From contig NZ_JAGYHC010000001.1 of assembly GCF_019837165.1 (NCBI RefSeq), positions 3,844,001 through 3,908,000 on the forward strand: a stretch of DNA of 64,000 nt, read 5' to 3'. Origin of the DNA: Virgibacillus sp. NKC19-3 (lineage in GTDB: Bacteria > Bacillota > Bacilli > Bacillales > Amphibacillaceae). The notes under the pieces were generated by a model. The model had not been told where the DNA came from, did no database searches, and saw nothing but the letters and a program-made list of their open reading frames with translations. Shown here piece after piece: positions 35,129-43,418 of the stretch; position 1 is the first letter of the stretch; each line of letters opens with the position of its first letter. The translations under genes were made by a program, and so were the position numbers.

Positions 35129-36361
35129 ATGAAGGTGGGGACTGTTATTAGACTAAATACCATTGCACCAAATGAACGTATTCATTCGCTTGATATCATA
35201 CGAGGTTTTGCGTTATTTGGCATTCTATTGGCCAATATGGTAGCTTTTAAAACACTTACGTTTACGGATGTCGGAGTTTTCCTTCAAGGGGCAACATTAC
35301 CTGAGGGGCCTTTAAACGCGGGCGTGACCTTGTTTACAGAGTTTTTTATCGTCGGAAAATTCTATCCCATGTTTTCCTTGCTGTTTGGTCTTGGATTCTA
35401 TATTTTCTACCAACGATTGAAGGATAAAGCAATTCCCCCCAGAGCGGTTTTCTATCGAAGATTAGTCTTCCTGCTCTTGCTCGGGCTTTTCCATCTCTTT
35501 TTTATTTGGAGTGGCGATATTTTACATGTCTATGCGATTACAGGATTCTTATTGCCTTTCTTCTTTCATCGCGCCGGAAAAACGATTATTTTCTGGATTG
35601 TCGGTCTATTGCTGGCTGCTTCTCTCGTAACAGGAGCCTTTATGATGCTCAGTGGCTTCGGACTGCAATTCAGTATGGATGAAGGAATGATGAGTGCAGC
35701 AGACATAAAACAGGAAAACGACGAAACCGCCGCAATCATGAGCAACGGCAGTCTAGGTGAAATCCTGTCTTACCGAATAACAAACGAGGCTTTACCTGTC
35801 CTCATGCAAGTTTTATTTATTCTCCCATCCATTTTGCCGCTTTTTCTGATCGGCTTATATATGGGGAAAAAGCGGATGTTTCAAGACGTTGAAACACACC
35901 TGAAGACATGGAAGCTACTTTGCGGGCTTGGCTTCCTCGTCGGCATTCCGTTGACATTGCTTGGCGTAACAGTTGCTTATCATGGACTTGGATTACCTGC
36001 TTATCTGACGCAAGGACTCTATCAGGGTATCAATATGCTGTCAGGTCCATTCCTGATGCTCTTCTATGTAGCTGCAGTAGTCCTACTTTTGCGCAAAGGG
36101 AACATACAACAACTGCTCATGCCCTTTGCTTCCGTAGGTCGGATGGCACTGAGTAATTATTTACTCCAGTCTCTTATCGCGGTCGGTCTATTCTATGGCT
36201 ACGGCGCAGGCCTCTTTGGTCAAGTATCCAGCAGCTTAGGATTTCTCATCGCACTAATTATCTATATTCTTCAAGTCACCGCAAGCCACTTTTATTTAAA
36301 GCGATTTAAGCAAGGACCAATGGAATCGCTATGGCGCAAGTGGACGTATCGCGGGACATAG
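35129..36361 (+). CDS. DUF418 membrane protein (YeiB/YxaH-like)
   Basis: About 410 residues with eight or more helices. The N-terminal signature is RIHSLDIIRGFALFGILLAN, and the C-terminal DUF418 has MLSGPFLMLFYVAAVV, SVGRMALSNYLLQS and YFLKRFKQGPMESLWRK-like ending. Function unknown; relatives occur in arylsulfatase-like or acyltransferase-like contexts. No clear ribosome site: I choose ATG 35129, but AAGGTGGGG just inside suggests an alternative non-ATG start. The stop codon TAG is provided by a REP (GGGACATAG). Confidence 0.75.
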   Translation: MKVGTVIRLNTIAPNERIHSLDIIRGFALFGILLANMVAFKTLTFTDVGVFLQGATLPEGPLNAGVTLFTEFFIVGKFYPMFSLLFGLGFYIFYQRLKDKAIPPRAVFYRRLVFLLLLGLFHLFFIWSGDILHVYAITGFLLPFFFHRAGKTIIFWIVGLLLAASLVTGAFMMLSGFGLQFSMDEGMMSAADIKQENDETAAIMSNGSLGEILSYRITNEALPVLMQVLFILPSILPLFLIGLYMGKKRMFQDVETHLKTWKLLCGLGFLVGIPLTLLGVTVAYHGLGLPAYLTQGLYQGINMLSGPFLMLFYVAAVVLLLRKGNIQQLLMPFASVGRMALSNYLLQSLIAVGLFYGYGAGLFGQVSSSLGFLIALIIYILQVTASHFYLKRFKQGPMESLWRKWTYRGT

Positions 36362-36380
36362 GGACAGGTTCATTGTCCCA
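36353..36380. repeat. REP copy 1 (RAYT-associated)
   Basis: GGGACATA then GGGACAGGTTCATTGTCCC (36361-36379). Imperfect palindrome, overlapping the DUF418 stop codon. Confidence 0.8.
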
Positions 36381-36410
36381 CTTGAACGATTATAGCCATG
36401 GACTAAAATT

Positions 36411-36447
36411 GCTTAGACATTCATGAACAGTTCATGAATGTCTAAGC
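36411..36447. repeat. Perfect 17-bp inverted repeat with 3-nt loop
   Basis: The arm GCTTAGACATTCATGAA (36411-36427) is followed by CAG and its perfect complement (36431-36447). No U-run follows on the plus strand; a weak AATTTTAG follows on the minus strand. Could end DUF418 transcription or be a tiny mobile remnant. Confidence 0.7.
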
Positions 36448-36766
36448 AAAATATGGATAAATGGAAACTTGCATCCTATGTCCTCAAGCCAATTTTCATC
36501 TTTATTGGGTGCTCTTTTTCCTTATTGGTCTGTTTGATCAACCTTTATTCCACGTAAGCATTTGGAACAGTGTATCAAGTCAAAATGATTAGTGAAATAA
36601 TGCTACACAGCGACCATTTAACCTCCCTAAATCTAGTTTTTTTGCCATTTTACTAATGCGTATATTAGACCTATTAACGTAGATGTCATTTCTTAGACTT
36701 TTATATTCATTACAGTTTTCTCCTGCCTTCATCCTATCACTTCGGTATTCATTCAGCCAGATTATA
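36448..36766. other. Intergenic region before hsp20
   Basis: Holds a 34-codon frame at 36453-36557 (MDKWKLASYVLKPIFIFIGC, then a hydrophobic run) that looks like a membrane peptide but has no ribosome site. Nothing else supported until the hsp20 promoter. Confidence 0.35.
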
Positions 36767-36795
36767 TTGACTATTACCTAATAATATATTATAAT
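36767..36795 (+). promoter_or_regulatory. Sigma-A promoter of hsp20
   Basis: TTGACT (36767-36772) and TATAAT (36790-36795) with a 17-bp spacer. No CIRCE or CtsR-like site is visible nearby. Confidence 0.8.
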
Positions 36796-36825
36796 TAAGG
36801 TGTAGAAAAAATAAAGGAGGAAGAT

Positions 36826-37272
36826 ATGATGTTTGATTTATTACCTTCTCGCAGAAGAAATGAAGACACATTTAAAAGTATGTTAAAATCATTTGATGAT
36901 GTGTTCAATCGTGATGTCTTTTCTCCGTTAAATGAAAACTTTCGATCGTTCCAGACCGACATAACGGAAAAAGAAAATGCTTATTATGTAGAAGCTGATT
37001 TACCAGGATTTAATAAGGAAGATATACGTATCGACATGGAAAACAATCAGCTCACGATTCACGCTAAACGCGACAATAAGAATGAAGAAAAAGATAACAA
37101 TGACAAAATAATTCGCCAGGAAAGACATTATGGTGAATTTGTCCGCAGCTTCTATGTGGACAATGTGAAAGAAGATGACATCACAGCAAAATTGGAAGAG
37201 GGCACGTTGAAAATCGAAATTCCAAAACAAGCCCCAACCAAACCAACGAAGAAAAAAATTGATGTTGAATAA
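36826..37272 (+). CDS. Hsp20/alpha-crystallin small heat-shock protein
   Basis: 148 residues: N-terminal arm, then alpha-crystallin domain (about 45-140) with YVEADLPGFNKEDIRIDM and FVRSFYVDNVKEDDI plus LEEGTLKIEIPK, the latter including the I-x-I-type anchor. An ATP-independent holdase that keeps unfolded proteins soluble. AAAGGAGG precedes ATG 36826, and a second ATG follows immediately. Own promoter and terminator. Confidence 0.92.
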   Translation: MMFDLLPSRRRNEDTFKSMLKSFDDVFNRDVFSPLNENFRSFQTDITEKENAYYVEADLPGFNKEDIRIDMENNQLTIHAKRDNKNEEKDNNDKIIRQERHYGEFVRSFYVDNVKEDDITAKLEEGTLKIEIPKQAPTKPTKKKIDVE

Positions 37273-37298
37273 AACGTTAAAATGAATATAACAATCCT

Positions 37299-37333
37299 AA
37301 CTCCCTCTAACAGAGCATTAGAGGGAGTTTTAT
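37299..37333 (+). terminator. Terminator of hsp20
   Basis: AACTCCCTCTAA (37299-37310) pairs with TTAGAGGGAGTT (37318-37329), 7-nt loop, followed by TTAT. Confidence 0.85.
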
Positions 37334-37335
37334 AT

Positions 37336-37416
37336 GTTTAATGGTAACATTGTAATTCAATTATTTACCATATATATGCAAGAATCCGATGATGCCCCAT
37401 GCTTAGATGATCGTAT
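37336..37416 (+). pseudogene. Fossil of a RAYT transposase (internal C-terminal part)
   Basis: The frame reads FNGNIVIQLFTIYMQESDDA then PCLDDR, matching the intact RAYT at 38905 (NRNTAIQLFTDYMQKSNDDQ then CLDDH, residues about 163-187). At DNA level the two are plainly homologous (compare 39388-39468), about four bases in five identical by eye. Both ends are lost. By chance it stays open into the lipoprotein gene downstream, creating a misleading long reading frame. Confidence 0.75.
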
Positions 37417-37510
37417 ATGGGGATGGCTAATCGTGAAGTACAGAAGTATTTATGTAGTATGTTTTATCCACTCGAAAGGTGGCAATATAAATAACAGGGA
37501 GGAATGTGAA

Positions 37511-38071
37511 ATGAAACGATCCATACAATTGCTCATGGTGCTCTTGTTAACCCTTTTTCTAGCAGCATGTGGCAATCAAGATAATACCAATAATGCTTCG
37601 AACGGTAATGACAATACCGGTGAAGAGGATCAGGTTCAGGGTGATGCAACTACTGATACTGACGACGATAATAATGCTAATGATGGAGCGGACGATGCTG
37701 CTGATAATAACCAAAGCAGTACCAATCAAGACATGATCGACCAAATGAATGAATTGGATTATGCCGAAATTGAAATTGAGATCGACTATGGCAAGGACAA
37801 CGAATACGAAGCTGAAATTGAGCAGGATAATGGTGAAATCGAAGCAGAACTGGAAGACGAGGTGAAAGACAAAATTGATATAGAGGGCAAAGAAGCGTTT
37901 GATAACATCTATCCAAATGTCAAAAACCTAACTATAGATCAAGATACATCCAAAGAAGATGTGATTGACCAAACATTACAAGCATTTGACCTCGATGCAG
38001 ACTACCAGGAATTTGAAATCGAAATCACATTCCACGATGGCACAGAACTTGAATTTGAGGATGAAAATTAG
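37511..38071 (+). CDS. YusW-like acidic lipoprotein
   Basis: 186 residues: signal peptide with lipobox LAAC, a long Asn/Asp-rich disordered linker (DNTNNASNGNDNTGEEDQ and onwards), then a YusW domain (about 90-186) with YAEIEIEIDYGKDNEYEAEI, GKEAFDNIYPNVKNLTI and FEIEITFHDGTELEFEDE. Function unknown; very acidic, as in halophiles. The start is ATG 37511 with GGGAGGAATG upstream, not the extended frame at 37334 that runs through the RAYT fossil. The stop TAG abuts a REP (TAGGGGACA). Confidence 0.82.
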   Translation: MKRSIQLLMVLLLTLFLAACGNQDNTNNASNGNDNTGEEDQVQGDATTDTDDDNNANDGADDAADNNQSSTNQDMIDQMNELDYAEIEIEIDYGKDNEYEAEIEQDNGEIEAELEDEVKDKIDIEGKEAFDNIYPNVKNLTIDQDTSKEDVIDQTLQAFDLDADYQEFEIEITFHDGTELEFEDEN

Positions 38072-38112
38072 GGGACAAGAAGGGACGAGGGGACAGGTTC
38101 CTTGTCCCCCTC
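38071..38112. repeat. REP copy 2
   Basis: GGGGACAAGAAGGGACGA followed by the hairpin GGGGACA-GGTTCCT-TGTCCCC (38089-38109). Immediately after the lipoprotein stop codon. Confidence 0.85.
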
Positions 38113-38176
38113 ATTTCGCAACATAAATGACTCAAGGATTACTGCAAGATTTGAACCCTGTCCAGGAAAACTACAT

Positions 38177-38587
38177 CTAATACATTCTATACATCCCGTG
38201 TGACCTGGGATAGGTATACATGAATCCAAACTGTTCATAAAGTTTATTAGCCGGATCATCGGCAATTAGGCTTACATAGGAACCGGGATACGTGTTGTGG
38301 TCTAAATAGCCCGTTATTTCTTTCATAACCATTTTTCCTAATCCTTGGCCTTGATAACTTGGCTTTACAACAATATCCACTACTTGAAAAAAAGCCCCGC
38401 CATCACCAATAACACGACCCATTCCAATTAATGTCTTATTATCGTAGATACATACTGCAAACAATGAATTTTTCAACCCAACTGCTGCAGCTTCTTCCGA
38501 CTTCCCACTTATTCCACCCTCCAAGCGCAAATCAATATATGCAATAGGATTTGGTGGCTCATTGATAATAGTGAAACGATCATTCAT
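38177..38587 (-). CDS. GNAT family N-acetyltransferase
   Basis: 136-residue GNAT enzyme. The acetyl-CoA loop is VKPSYQGQGLGKMVMKEI (Q-x-x-G-x-G/A), preceded by the beta-4 strand VVDIVV and followed by SLIADDPANKLYEQFGF. Single compact domain, acting on a small amine or protein N-terminus that cannot be predicted. GGGGGAAG precedes ATG. Flanked on both sides by REPs. Confidence 0.85.
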   Translation of the reverse strand: MNDRFTIINEPPNPIAYIDLRLEGGISGKSEEAAAVGLKNSLFAVCIYDNKTLIGMGRVIGDGGAFFQVVDIVVKPSYQGQGLGKMVMKEITGYLDHNTYPGSYVSLIADDPANKLYEQFGFMYTYPRSHGMYRMY

Positions 38588-38609
38588 TTTTACTTCCCCC
38601 GTTTCATCT

Positions 38610-38637
38610 GGGACGAGGGGACAGGTTCCTCGTCCCG
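38610..38637. repeat. REP copy 3, upstream of the RAYT
   Basis: GGGACGAGG (38610-38618) and CCTCGTCCC (38628-38636) form a perfect 9-bp stem around GGACAGGTT. This GACGAGG variant matches the two copies downstream of the RAYT, in inverted orientation. Confidence 0.85.
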
Positions 38638-38828
38638 TTTCTTTTAGTTTAACATATGATCTGTTCCCAATATTATATTTCCTATCCCGGTTTTAAAATA
38701 CGACAAAATTAAATTTCATTCCTCAGGCGAAAAAAATTTTCCATTTTTATCTGCAAATAAGACAGATGAAATTGTGTTTTCAAAATAGGGAGCATCTTAA
38801 AATTCCATTTTAGCGTGAACAGGCGTTC

Positions 38829-38857
38829 TTGACCTTCAAACCTAAATAGCTTATCTT
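38829..38857 (+). promoter_or_regulatory. Possible RAYT promoter
   Basis: TTGACC (38829-38834) and TATCTT (38852-38857) with a 17-bp spacer. The rest of 38641-38828 shows no gene. Confidence 0.45.
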
Positions 38858-38904
38858 ATATTGTAACTAAGAGTTGAAAATGTCGATATTGAGGTGATTC
38901 ATAG

Positions 38905-39666
38905 ATGCCGAGGAAAGCAAGAAGACCTAGTCGTAACGGAATCTATCATATTATGTTGAGAGGCATAAATAGACAAACTATATTTGAAGATGATGAAGAC
39001 AAGCTTAGACTATTAGAAACGATAAAAAGGTTTAAAAGGATAAGCAAAATTAAAATTTACGCTTACTGCCTGATGGATAACCATGTTCACTTATTAATAA
39101 AAGAGACTGATGAGACAGTATCAAAGGCTATTCAAAGGATTAGCTCCAGTTATGTATATTGGTACAACAACAAATATGAACGTTCTGGGCATTTATTTCA
39201 AGGAAGATTTAAAAGTGAAAATGTAGAGACACTTCCTTACTTTCTTACGGTTTTACGATACATCCACCATAACCCTATCAAAGCCGGTCTAGCAAATCAG
39301 ATTTTCGACTGCAAATGGACAAGTATAAATGAATATTTAGCTCATGCACACATAGTTGATGTTGATTTCTCCCTCAACTTATTTTCCCCAAACAGAAATA
39401 CAGCCATCCAATTATTCACTGATTATATGCAAAAATCCAATGATGACCAATGCTTAGATGACCACGTAAAGTTTAGAATATCTGATGATGAACTAAGAAA
39501 TCGATTGTACAAATTAGGAATAGCCAATCACAGTATCTTGCAGCAAATGGAAAAGAACAAGAGAAATGCCATCATTTTCAAACTAAAGGCGTCACATGGT
39601 GTGTCCGTTAGGCAATTATCGAGACTAACTGGATTATCTAAAAGCGTTATTGATCGTATTCGCTAA
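38905..39666 (+). mobile_element. REP-associated tyrosine transposase (RAYT, Y1/IS200-like)
   Basis: 253-residue single-strand DNA transposase. The N-terminal Y1 domain has GIYHIMLRGINRQTIF, the metal-binding HUH motif His60-Val-His62 in MDNHVHLLIKE, and the tyrosine region SSYVYWYNNKYERSGHLFQG (about 81-100). RYIHHNPIKAGL is also diagnostic. The C-terminus (about 190-253) is a helix-turn-helix (VRQLSRLTGLSKSVIDRI). Such proteins process REP hairpins rather than moving themselves. GAGGTG precedes ATG. It appears intact, is AT-rich, and lies between inverted REP copies, with many more copies within 12 kb. Confidence 0.92.
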
Positions 39667-39699
39667 TTTATTAGGAAAGACCTACACCTCCGTTCACCT

Positions 39700-39727
39700 G
39701 GGACGAGGAACCTGTCCCTATGTCCCG
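39700..39727. repeat. REP copy 4, downstream of the RAYT
   Basis: GGGACGAGGAACCTGTCCC then TATGTCCCG. Reverse-complement-like to copy 3. Confidence 0.85.
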
Positions 39728-39737
39728 TCGGCGAACT

Positions 39738-39764
39738 GGGACGAGGAACCTGTCCCTATGTCCC
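39738..39764. repeat. REP copy 5, overlapping the padR 3' end
   Basis: GGGACGAGGAACCTGTCCC then TATGTCCC, a direct copy of the preceding one (38-bp period). It supplies the last residues and the TAG stop of the PadR gene. Confidence 0.85.
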
Positions 39765-40253
39765 TTCAATCATATCCAACCATTTAATATCTGCTTCTAA
39801 ATGAAGCAATGCACCTTCTACAAGCATTTTCATCGTTTGATTTTCGGATTGATTCATTTGTTTTTTCATTTGTGTTAGGTGCAGGACATCTTTGATCATC
39901 GTCTGCTTCTGAACCTGAATCATATGCTTTTTATCTTCATAATTTACATGACTGGCACAAAGGTATTTGAAATAGAATTCGTCTTTAAGTAAAGAACGCT
40001 CGACAGGCTCCTTCAGCCAGGCCCAAAGCGTTTCCTTTCCTTGTTCGGTGATTGTGTAAAGCTTTCGGTCCTTTTGATCATGACCAGGTGATTCGACGAG
40101 GTTATCCCTCTCCAGCCTATCGAGCGTCGTATACACTTGACCTGCATTCAGCGGCCACATGCTTTGGACAAGCTCGTCAAATCCCGTTTTAAGCTCATAG
40201 CCGTGTCTTGGCTTTTCATATAACAGTGCAAGTAATGAGTGTTTTACAGACAT
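39756..40253 (-). CDS. PadR family transcriptional repressor
   Basis: 165 residues: N-terminal winged helix (KHSLLALLYEKPRHGYELK, then LDRLERDNLVESPGH) and a C-terminal four-helix PadR_C (Vir_act_alpha_C) dimer domain. Last gene of an operon with an ABC exporter, which it most likely represses until a toxic compound binds. It ends MIEGT, where Gly-Thr and the TAG stop come from the REP. Likely operators are the TACTNAGTA palindromes at 44099-44122 in front of the operon. Confidence 0.88.
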   Translation of the reverse strand: MSVKHSLLALLYEKPRHGYELKTGFDELVQSMWPLNAGQVYTTLDRLERDNLVESPGHDQKDRKLYTITEQGKETLWAWLKEPVERSLLKDEFYFKYLCASHVNYEDKKHMIQVQKQTMIKDVLHLTQMKKQMNQSENQTMKMLVEGALLHLEADIKWLDMIEGT

Positions 40254-40265
40254 AAAGATCCCCGC

Positions 40266-42731
40266 TTATTCATAAGTTATTGCTTCCTTTACTGGGACGC
40301 GCGATGCTGTGATGCTTGGAAGCCATGAAGCGAAAAGAGTGAATAGTATACCTCCCGCAATTGCCAAAAATAGACTGACCCATGGAACTGCAAAGCTTAA
40401 CCATTCCTGTGCCTGCTCCGATTGTGCATTTAAGTAAATAACCAGAATACCATATGCAATTCCAACGATCACACCTGCAACACCAATAATTAGTCCCTCT
40501 GCAATGATCATAAGCCTGACTTGCCCTTTTGTAAAACCGATAGCCCTCATCGTACCGATTTCCTTTATCCGCTCAAGTGTATTCATGAATAACGTGTTGC
40601 TAATTCCGATAGCAGACAAAACGATAACGAGTAAAAGCAGTCCTTGCATAAGTTCGTTCATTCCAGTTAAGGCGCTATTTGATCGTTCCACATCCTGCGT
40701 AGCACTGGATACATCTGATAGTTCATCCCCATAACTTTCCCATAATTGGTCATAAACAAGCGGAAGACTCTCTTCATCATCAGTATCAATGGCTACATGA
40801 AATTGCTGGGGCCAGTTGAGAACCTGACCCAGCACCGACGCCTCCACAAACGCCGCGTAGCCTGTATAATGAGAAGTTTGCACAGTCCCTTTCACATGGA
40901 ATTCAGTCGCACCAGCTGGCGTATTCAGTGTCAAAATATCACCAACTTCTCCTCCCCACTCAGCTAAAGCCCGTTCTCCCAGATAAAGGTTTGGAAATTG
41001 CTCCGATTCAGCTACTTCCTCCGTAACCTGAAAAATTTCCGCATCCTCAGAATCCCCGGAAAAGCTCATGATCGAAAATTCCCTTTCATCCCTTTGTTTT
41101 GTTTGCCACGTAACATTAGGGATATCCGCAAATAGAGAAGCACCTGCAGTTCCCTTCATCTCTTGAATGGCTTCCAACTCCGTCTCTTGCCATGGTGTTT
41201 CTTTAACAGCATGGATATCGCCACCGTACGTGCTGCGAATTTCAGATTCCATTCCATCTGGAACTGACTCAAGTGCTGCACTCATAAACAACGTTAATGT
41301 AACACCAATCGCTAACATTGCAGATGTATTCGCATTACGACTTTCAAATTGCTGAACCGCCCTCATTGCTTGTTTCCCAGCGTAATTGACCTTAAATAGT
41401 GGACCAATCATGACTTGAATTGCTCGCATAAAAAATGGGTACAACAGTACAAGTCCAATAAATAGGAATAAAAATGCCCAAACGTTATCGATCATGCCAA
41501 TTCCAGTACATAAAATCCCTGCTATTATCCGTATGGAATTGGACCTCCTACTGACATATTTATGCACTGCATTATCAGCCATTGCTTTCATCACAGGTGT
41601 ATTTCCCGCTTGATAAACAGGAAAAATAGCGGCTATAAATGGAAACAGAATACCAACGATTGCGGAGACAATAAGCGGAAAAGTCAATTCTAATTCATAG
41701 GTAATATTTTGTGTGGCGATTGTGGACATTAGCAACTCTTGAAACAAATCGCCAAACCATATTCCAATTGGAAGAGCGATTGCTGTACCTATGAAGGAAA
41801 GCAGTCCAATCTCCTGCAAAACTAGACGATAGATATCTCCAGTTGTATAACCCAAGCTCTTCATAATTGCAAATTCTCTTCTTCGTTCCATAATGTTTGC
41901 ATATATCATGTTAAATGCAATAAAGGCGCTGATAAAAACAGATAAAATTGCTATAATGTCAAACGTCCAGTATAACCCTTCCACATCATTATTTTGTCTA
42001 TCATCAATGACCACTGGCTGCACAAACGCATCAGAAGATGAAAGTTCCGATTGGAAAGATGCAAGAAGCTTATCACTAGCCAATCCTTCCTCTGCTTCAA
42101 ATCGATAATCAGTGATCTTTCCTTCCATTCCTGTCCATTCTTGTAGCACATCTAACGGAATCATGACCCTTGAATGTTGTGTATTAGCCTGCTCCATCGT
42201 CTCCGGACTGCTTAGCATTGATCCTTCATGAACAATGGCAGTAACTTCCATACTTCCCATATCCGTAAATGTTACCGAATCGCCTATTTCTTTATCCCAG
42301 AGATCCGCCGCATTCTCTGTGATAATAAGCCCTTCTTCACTAACATCCCCTTCTTTCTCCGGCAGTTCAAACAGGTCATTATCAAAACTGGATACACCTG
42401 TTAACCTTACCGAGCTTTGAGCAGGATTTACTCCAGTAAGTTCGACAAACCCTTGTTTGATTAAAGAAGCGTTTCCTTTTGTAATCACATCATGCTCATC
42501 TAACCATGCCAATTCATCTTCCCCAAAGGAAAAATCATTCGTTTGAATCCAATAATCCGCACTACCTGCATACAGCCGTTCGTAGTACTCAAGCGAACTT
42601 GCCGTCGTCTCTTTAGCAATAAGCATTCCAGTCATGACAACGACACCAAGTACAATGGCGATCAATGTAAAGAAAAAACGTTTTTTATATCTCGTTAAAT
42701 TACGCCATGAAACGAGAAAGGAACGCTGCAT
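40266..42731 (-). CDS. ABC transporter permease, FtsX/MacB type
   Basis: 821-residue permease. N-terminal helix RFFFTLIAIVLGVVVMTGML, a large extracellular MacB-PCD-like domain, an FtsX domain of three to four helices (about 255-400, with ERRREFAIMKSLGYTTGDIY), a second extracellular domain and a C-terminal FtsX (about 710-821, with ERIKEIGTMRAIGFTKGQV). Acts as a mechanotransmitter or exporter of peptides or lipids. ATG 42731 follows GAGAGGATG; the longer frame lies in the ATPase gene. Overlaps the ATPase gene by 32 bp. Confidence 0.87.
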   Translation of the reverse strand: MQRSFLVSWRNLTRYKKRFFFTLIAIVLGVVVMTGMLIAKETTASSLEYYERLYAGSADYWIQTNDFSFGEDELAWLDEHDVITKGNASLIKQGFVELTGVNPAQSSVRLTGVSSFDNDLFELPEKEGDVSEEGLIITENAADLWDKEIGDSVTFTDMGSMEVTAIVHEGSMLSSPETMEQANTQHSRVMIPLDVLQEWTGMEGKITDYRFEAEEGLASDKLLASFQSELSSSDAFVQPVVIDDRQNNDVEGLYWTFDIIAILSVFISAFIAFNMIYANIMERRREFAIMKSLGYTTGDIYRLVLQEIGLLSFIGTAIALPIGIWFGDLFQELLMSTIATQNITYELELTFPLIVSAIVGILFPFIAAIFPVYQAGNTPVMKAMADNAVHKYVSRRSNSIRIIAGILCTGIGMIDNVWAFLFLFIGLVLLYPFFMRAIQVMIGPLFKVNYAGKQAMRAVQQFESRNANTSAMLAIGVTLTLFMSAALESVPDGMESEIRSTYGGDIHAVKETPWQETELEAIQEMKGTAGASLFADIPNVTWQTKQRDEREFSIMSFSGDSEDAEIFQVTEEVAESEQFPNLYLGERALAEWGGEVGDILTLNTPAGATEFHVKGTVQTSHYTGYAAFVEASVLGQVLNWPQQFHVAIDTDDEESLPLVYDQLWESYGDELSDVSSATQDVERSNSALTGMNELMQGLLLLVIVLSAIGISNTLFMNTLERIKEIGTMRAIGFTKGQVRLMIIAEGLIIGVAGVIVGIAYGILVIYLNAQSEQAQEWLSFAVPWVSLFLAIAGGILFTLFASWLPSITASRVPVKEAITYE

Positions 42732-43413
42732 AATCGTCATCCTCTCTTTGTACTTCTGTCTCGATGAACCCGTCTTTAAACAACACAATCCGATCTGCAT
42801 AACCTGCTGCAAACATGTCATGTGTCACCATCACAATGGTCTGCTCCCTGTCCAGATGAAAGGAAGCCAATAAATCCAAAATGTCACTGGAACGTTCCCT
42901 GTCCAGATTACCTGTAGGTTCATCCGCAAGCAGAATGGCTGGCTTGTGAATCAATGCTCGTGCTATTGCGACTCGCTGTTGCTGTCCTCCACTCAATTCA
43001 TGCGGAAAACGCTTATCATAGCCTTTCAAATCCACTTTTTCCAATAACTCATGAACAGCTTCCGGAACAACCTTCTTTCCATCCGCGTGCAGGGGAAATG
43101 CAATGTTTTCAAAAACTGATAAGGTTGGTAAGAGCTGATAGCTTTGAAACACAAATCCTATTTGTTTCCTTCTTATAACCGTTCGCTGTTTCTCTGTTTT
43201 TGAATGCAGCTCCATGCCATCTAAGTTTATCTGTCCACCTGTAGGAACATCCAGCCCGCCAAGTAGTTGAAGAAGTGTGCTTTTCCCGGATCCGCTCGGC
43301 CCCATAATTGCTGTAAATTCGCCTTTTTTGACGGAAAAGTCAATCCCCTTTAGAACAGAAGTTAATTCTCTTCCATTTTTAAATTCTTTGGTTACACCTA
43401 TAGCATTAATCAT
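42700..43413 (-). CDS. ABC transporter ATP-binding protein (MacB/LolD type)
   Basis: 237 residues with Walker A GPSGSGKST, Q-loop FVFQSYQLLP, signature LSGGQQQR, Walker B ILLADEPTGNLD and switch His in MVTHD. Energises the FtsX-type permease downstream. Start 5 bp after the upstream membrane protein, so tightly coupled in the PadR-controlled operon. Confidence 0.93.
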   Translation of the reverse strand: MINAIGVTKEFKNGRELTSVLKGIDFSVKKGEFTAIMGPSGSGKSTLLQLLGGLDVPTGGQINLDGMELHSKTEKQRTVIRRKQIGFVFQSYQLLPTLSVFENIAFPLHADGKKVVPEAVHELLEKVDLKGYDKRFPHELSGGQQQRVAIARALIHKPAILLADEPTGNLDRERSSDILDLLASFHLDREQTIVMVTHDMFAAGYADRIVLFKDGFIETEVQREDDDYAAFLSRFMA

Positions 43414-43418
43414 TTATT

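Noticed and set aside
36453-36557. 34-residue membrane peptide gene
   Set aside because: Good hydrophobic profile but no ribosome site or promoter; kept only as a note on the gap.
37334-37510. N-terminal extension of the YusW-like lipoprotein
   Set aside because: It is a RAYT fossil; the signal peptide and ribosome site place the start at 37511.
38905-39666. Complete IS200/IS605 insertion sequence
   Set aside because: RAYT-specific N-terminus and C-terminal HTH, REP flanks and no accessory TnpB; a single-copy domesticated transposase fits better.
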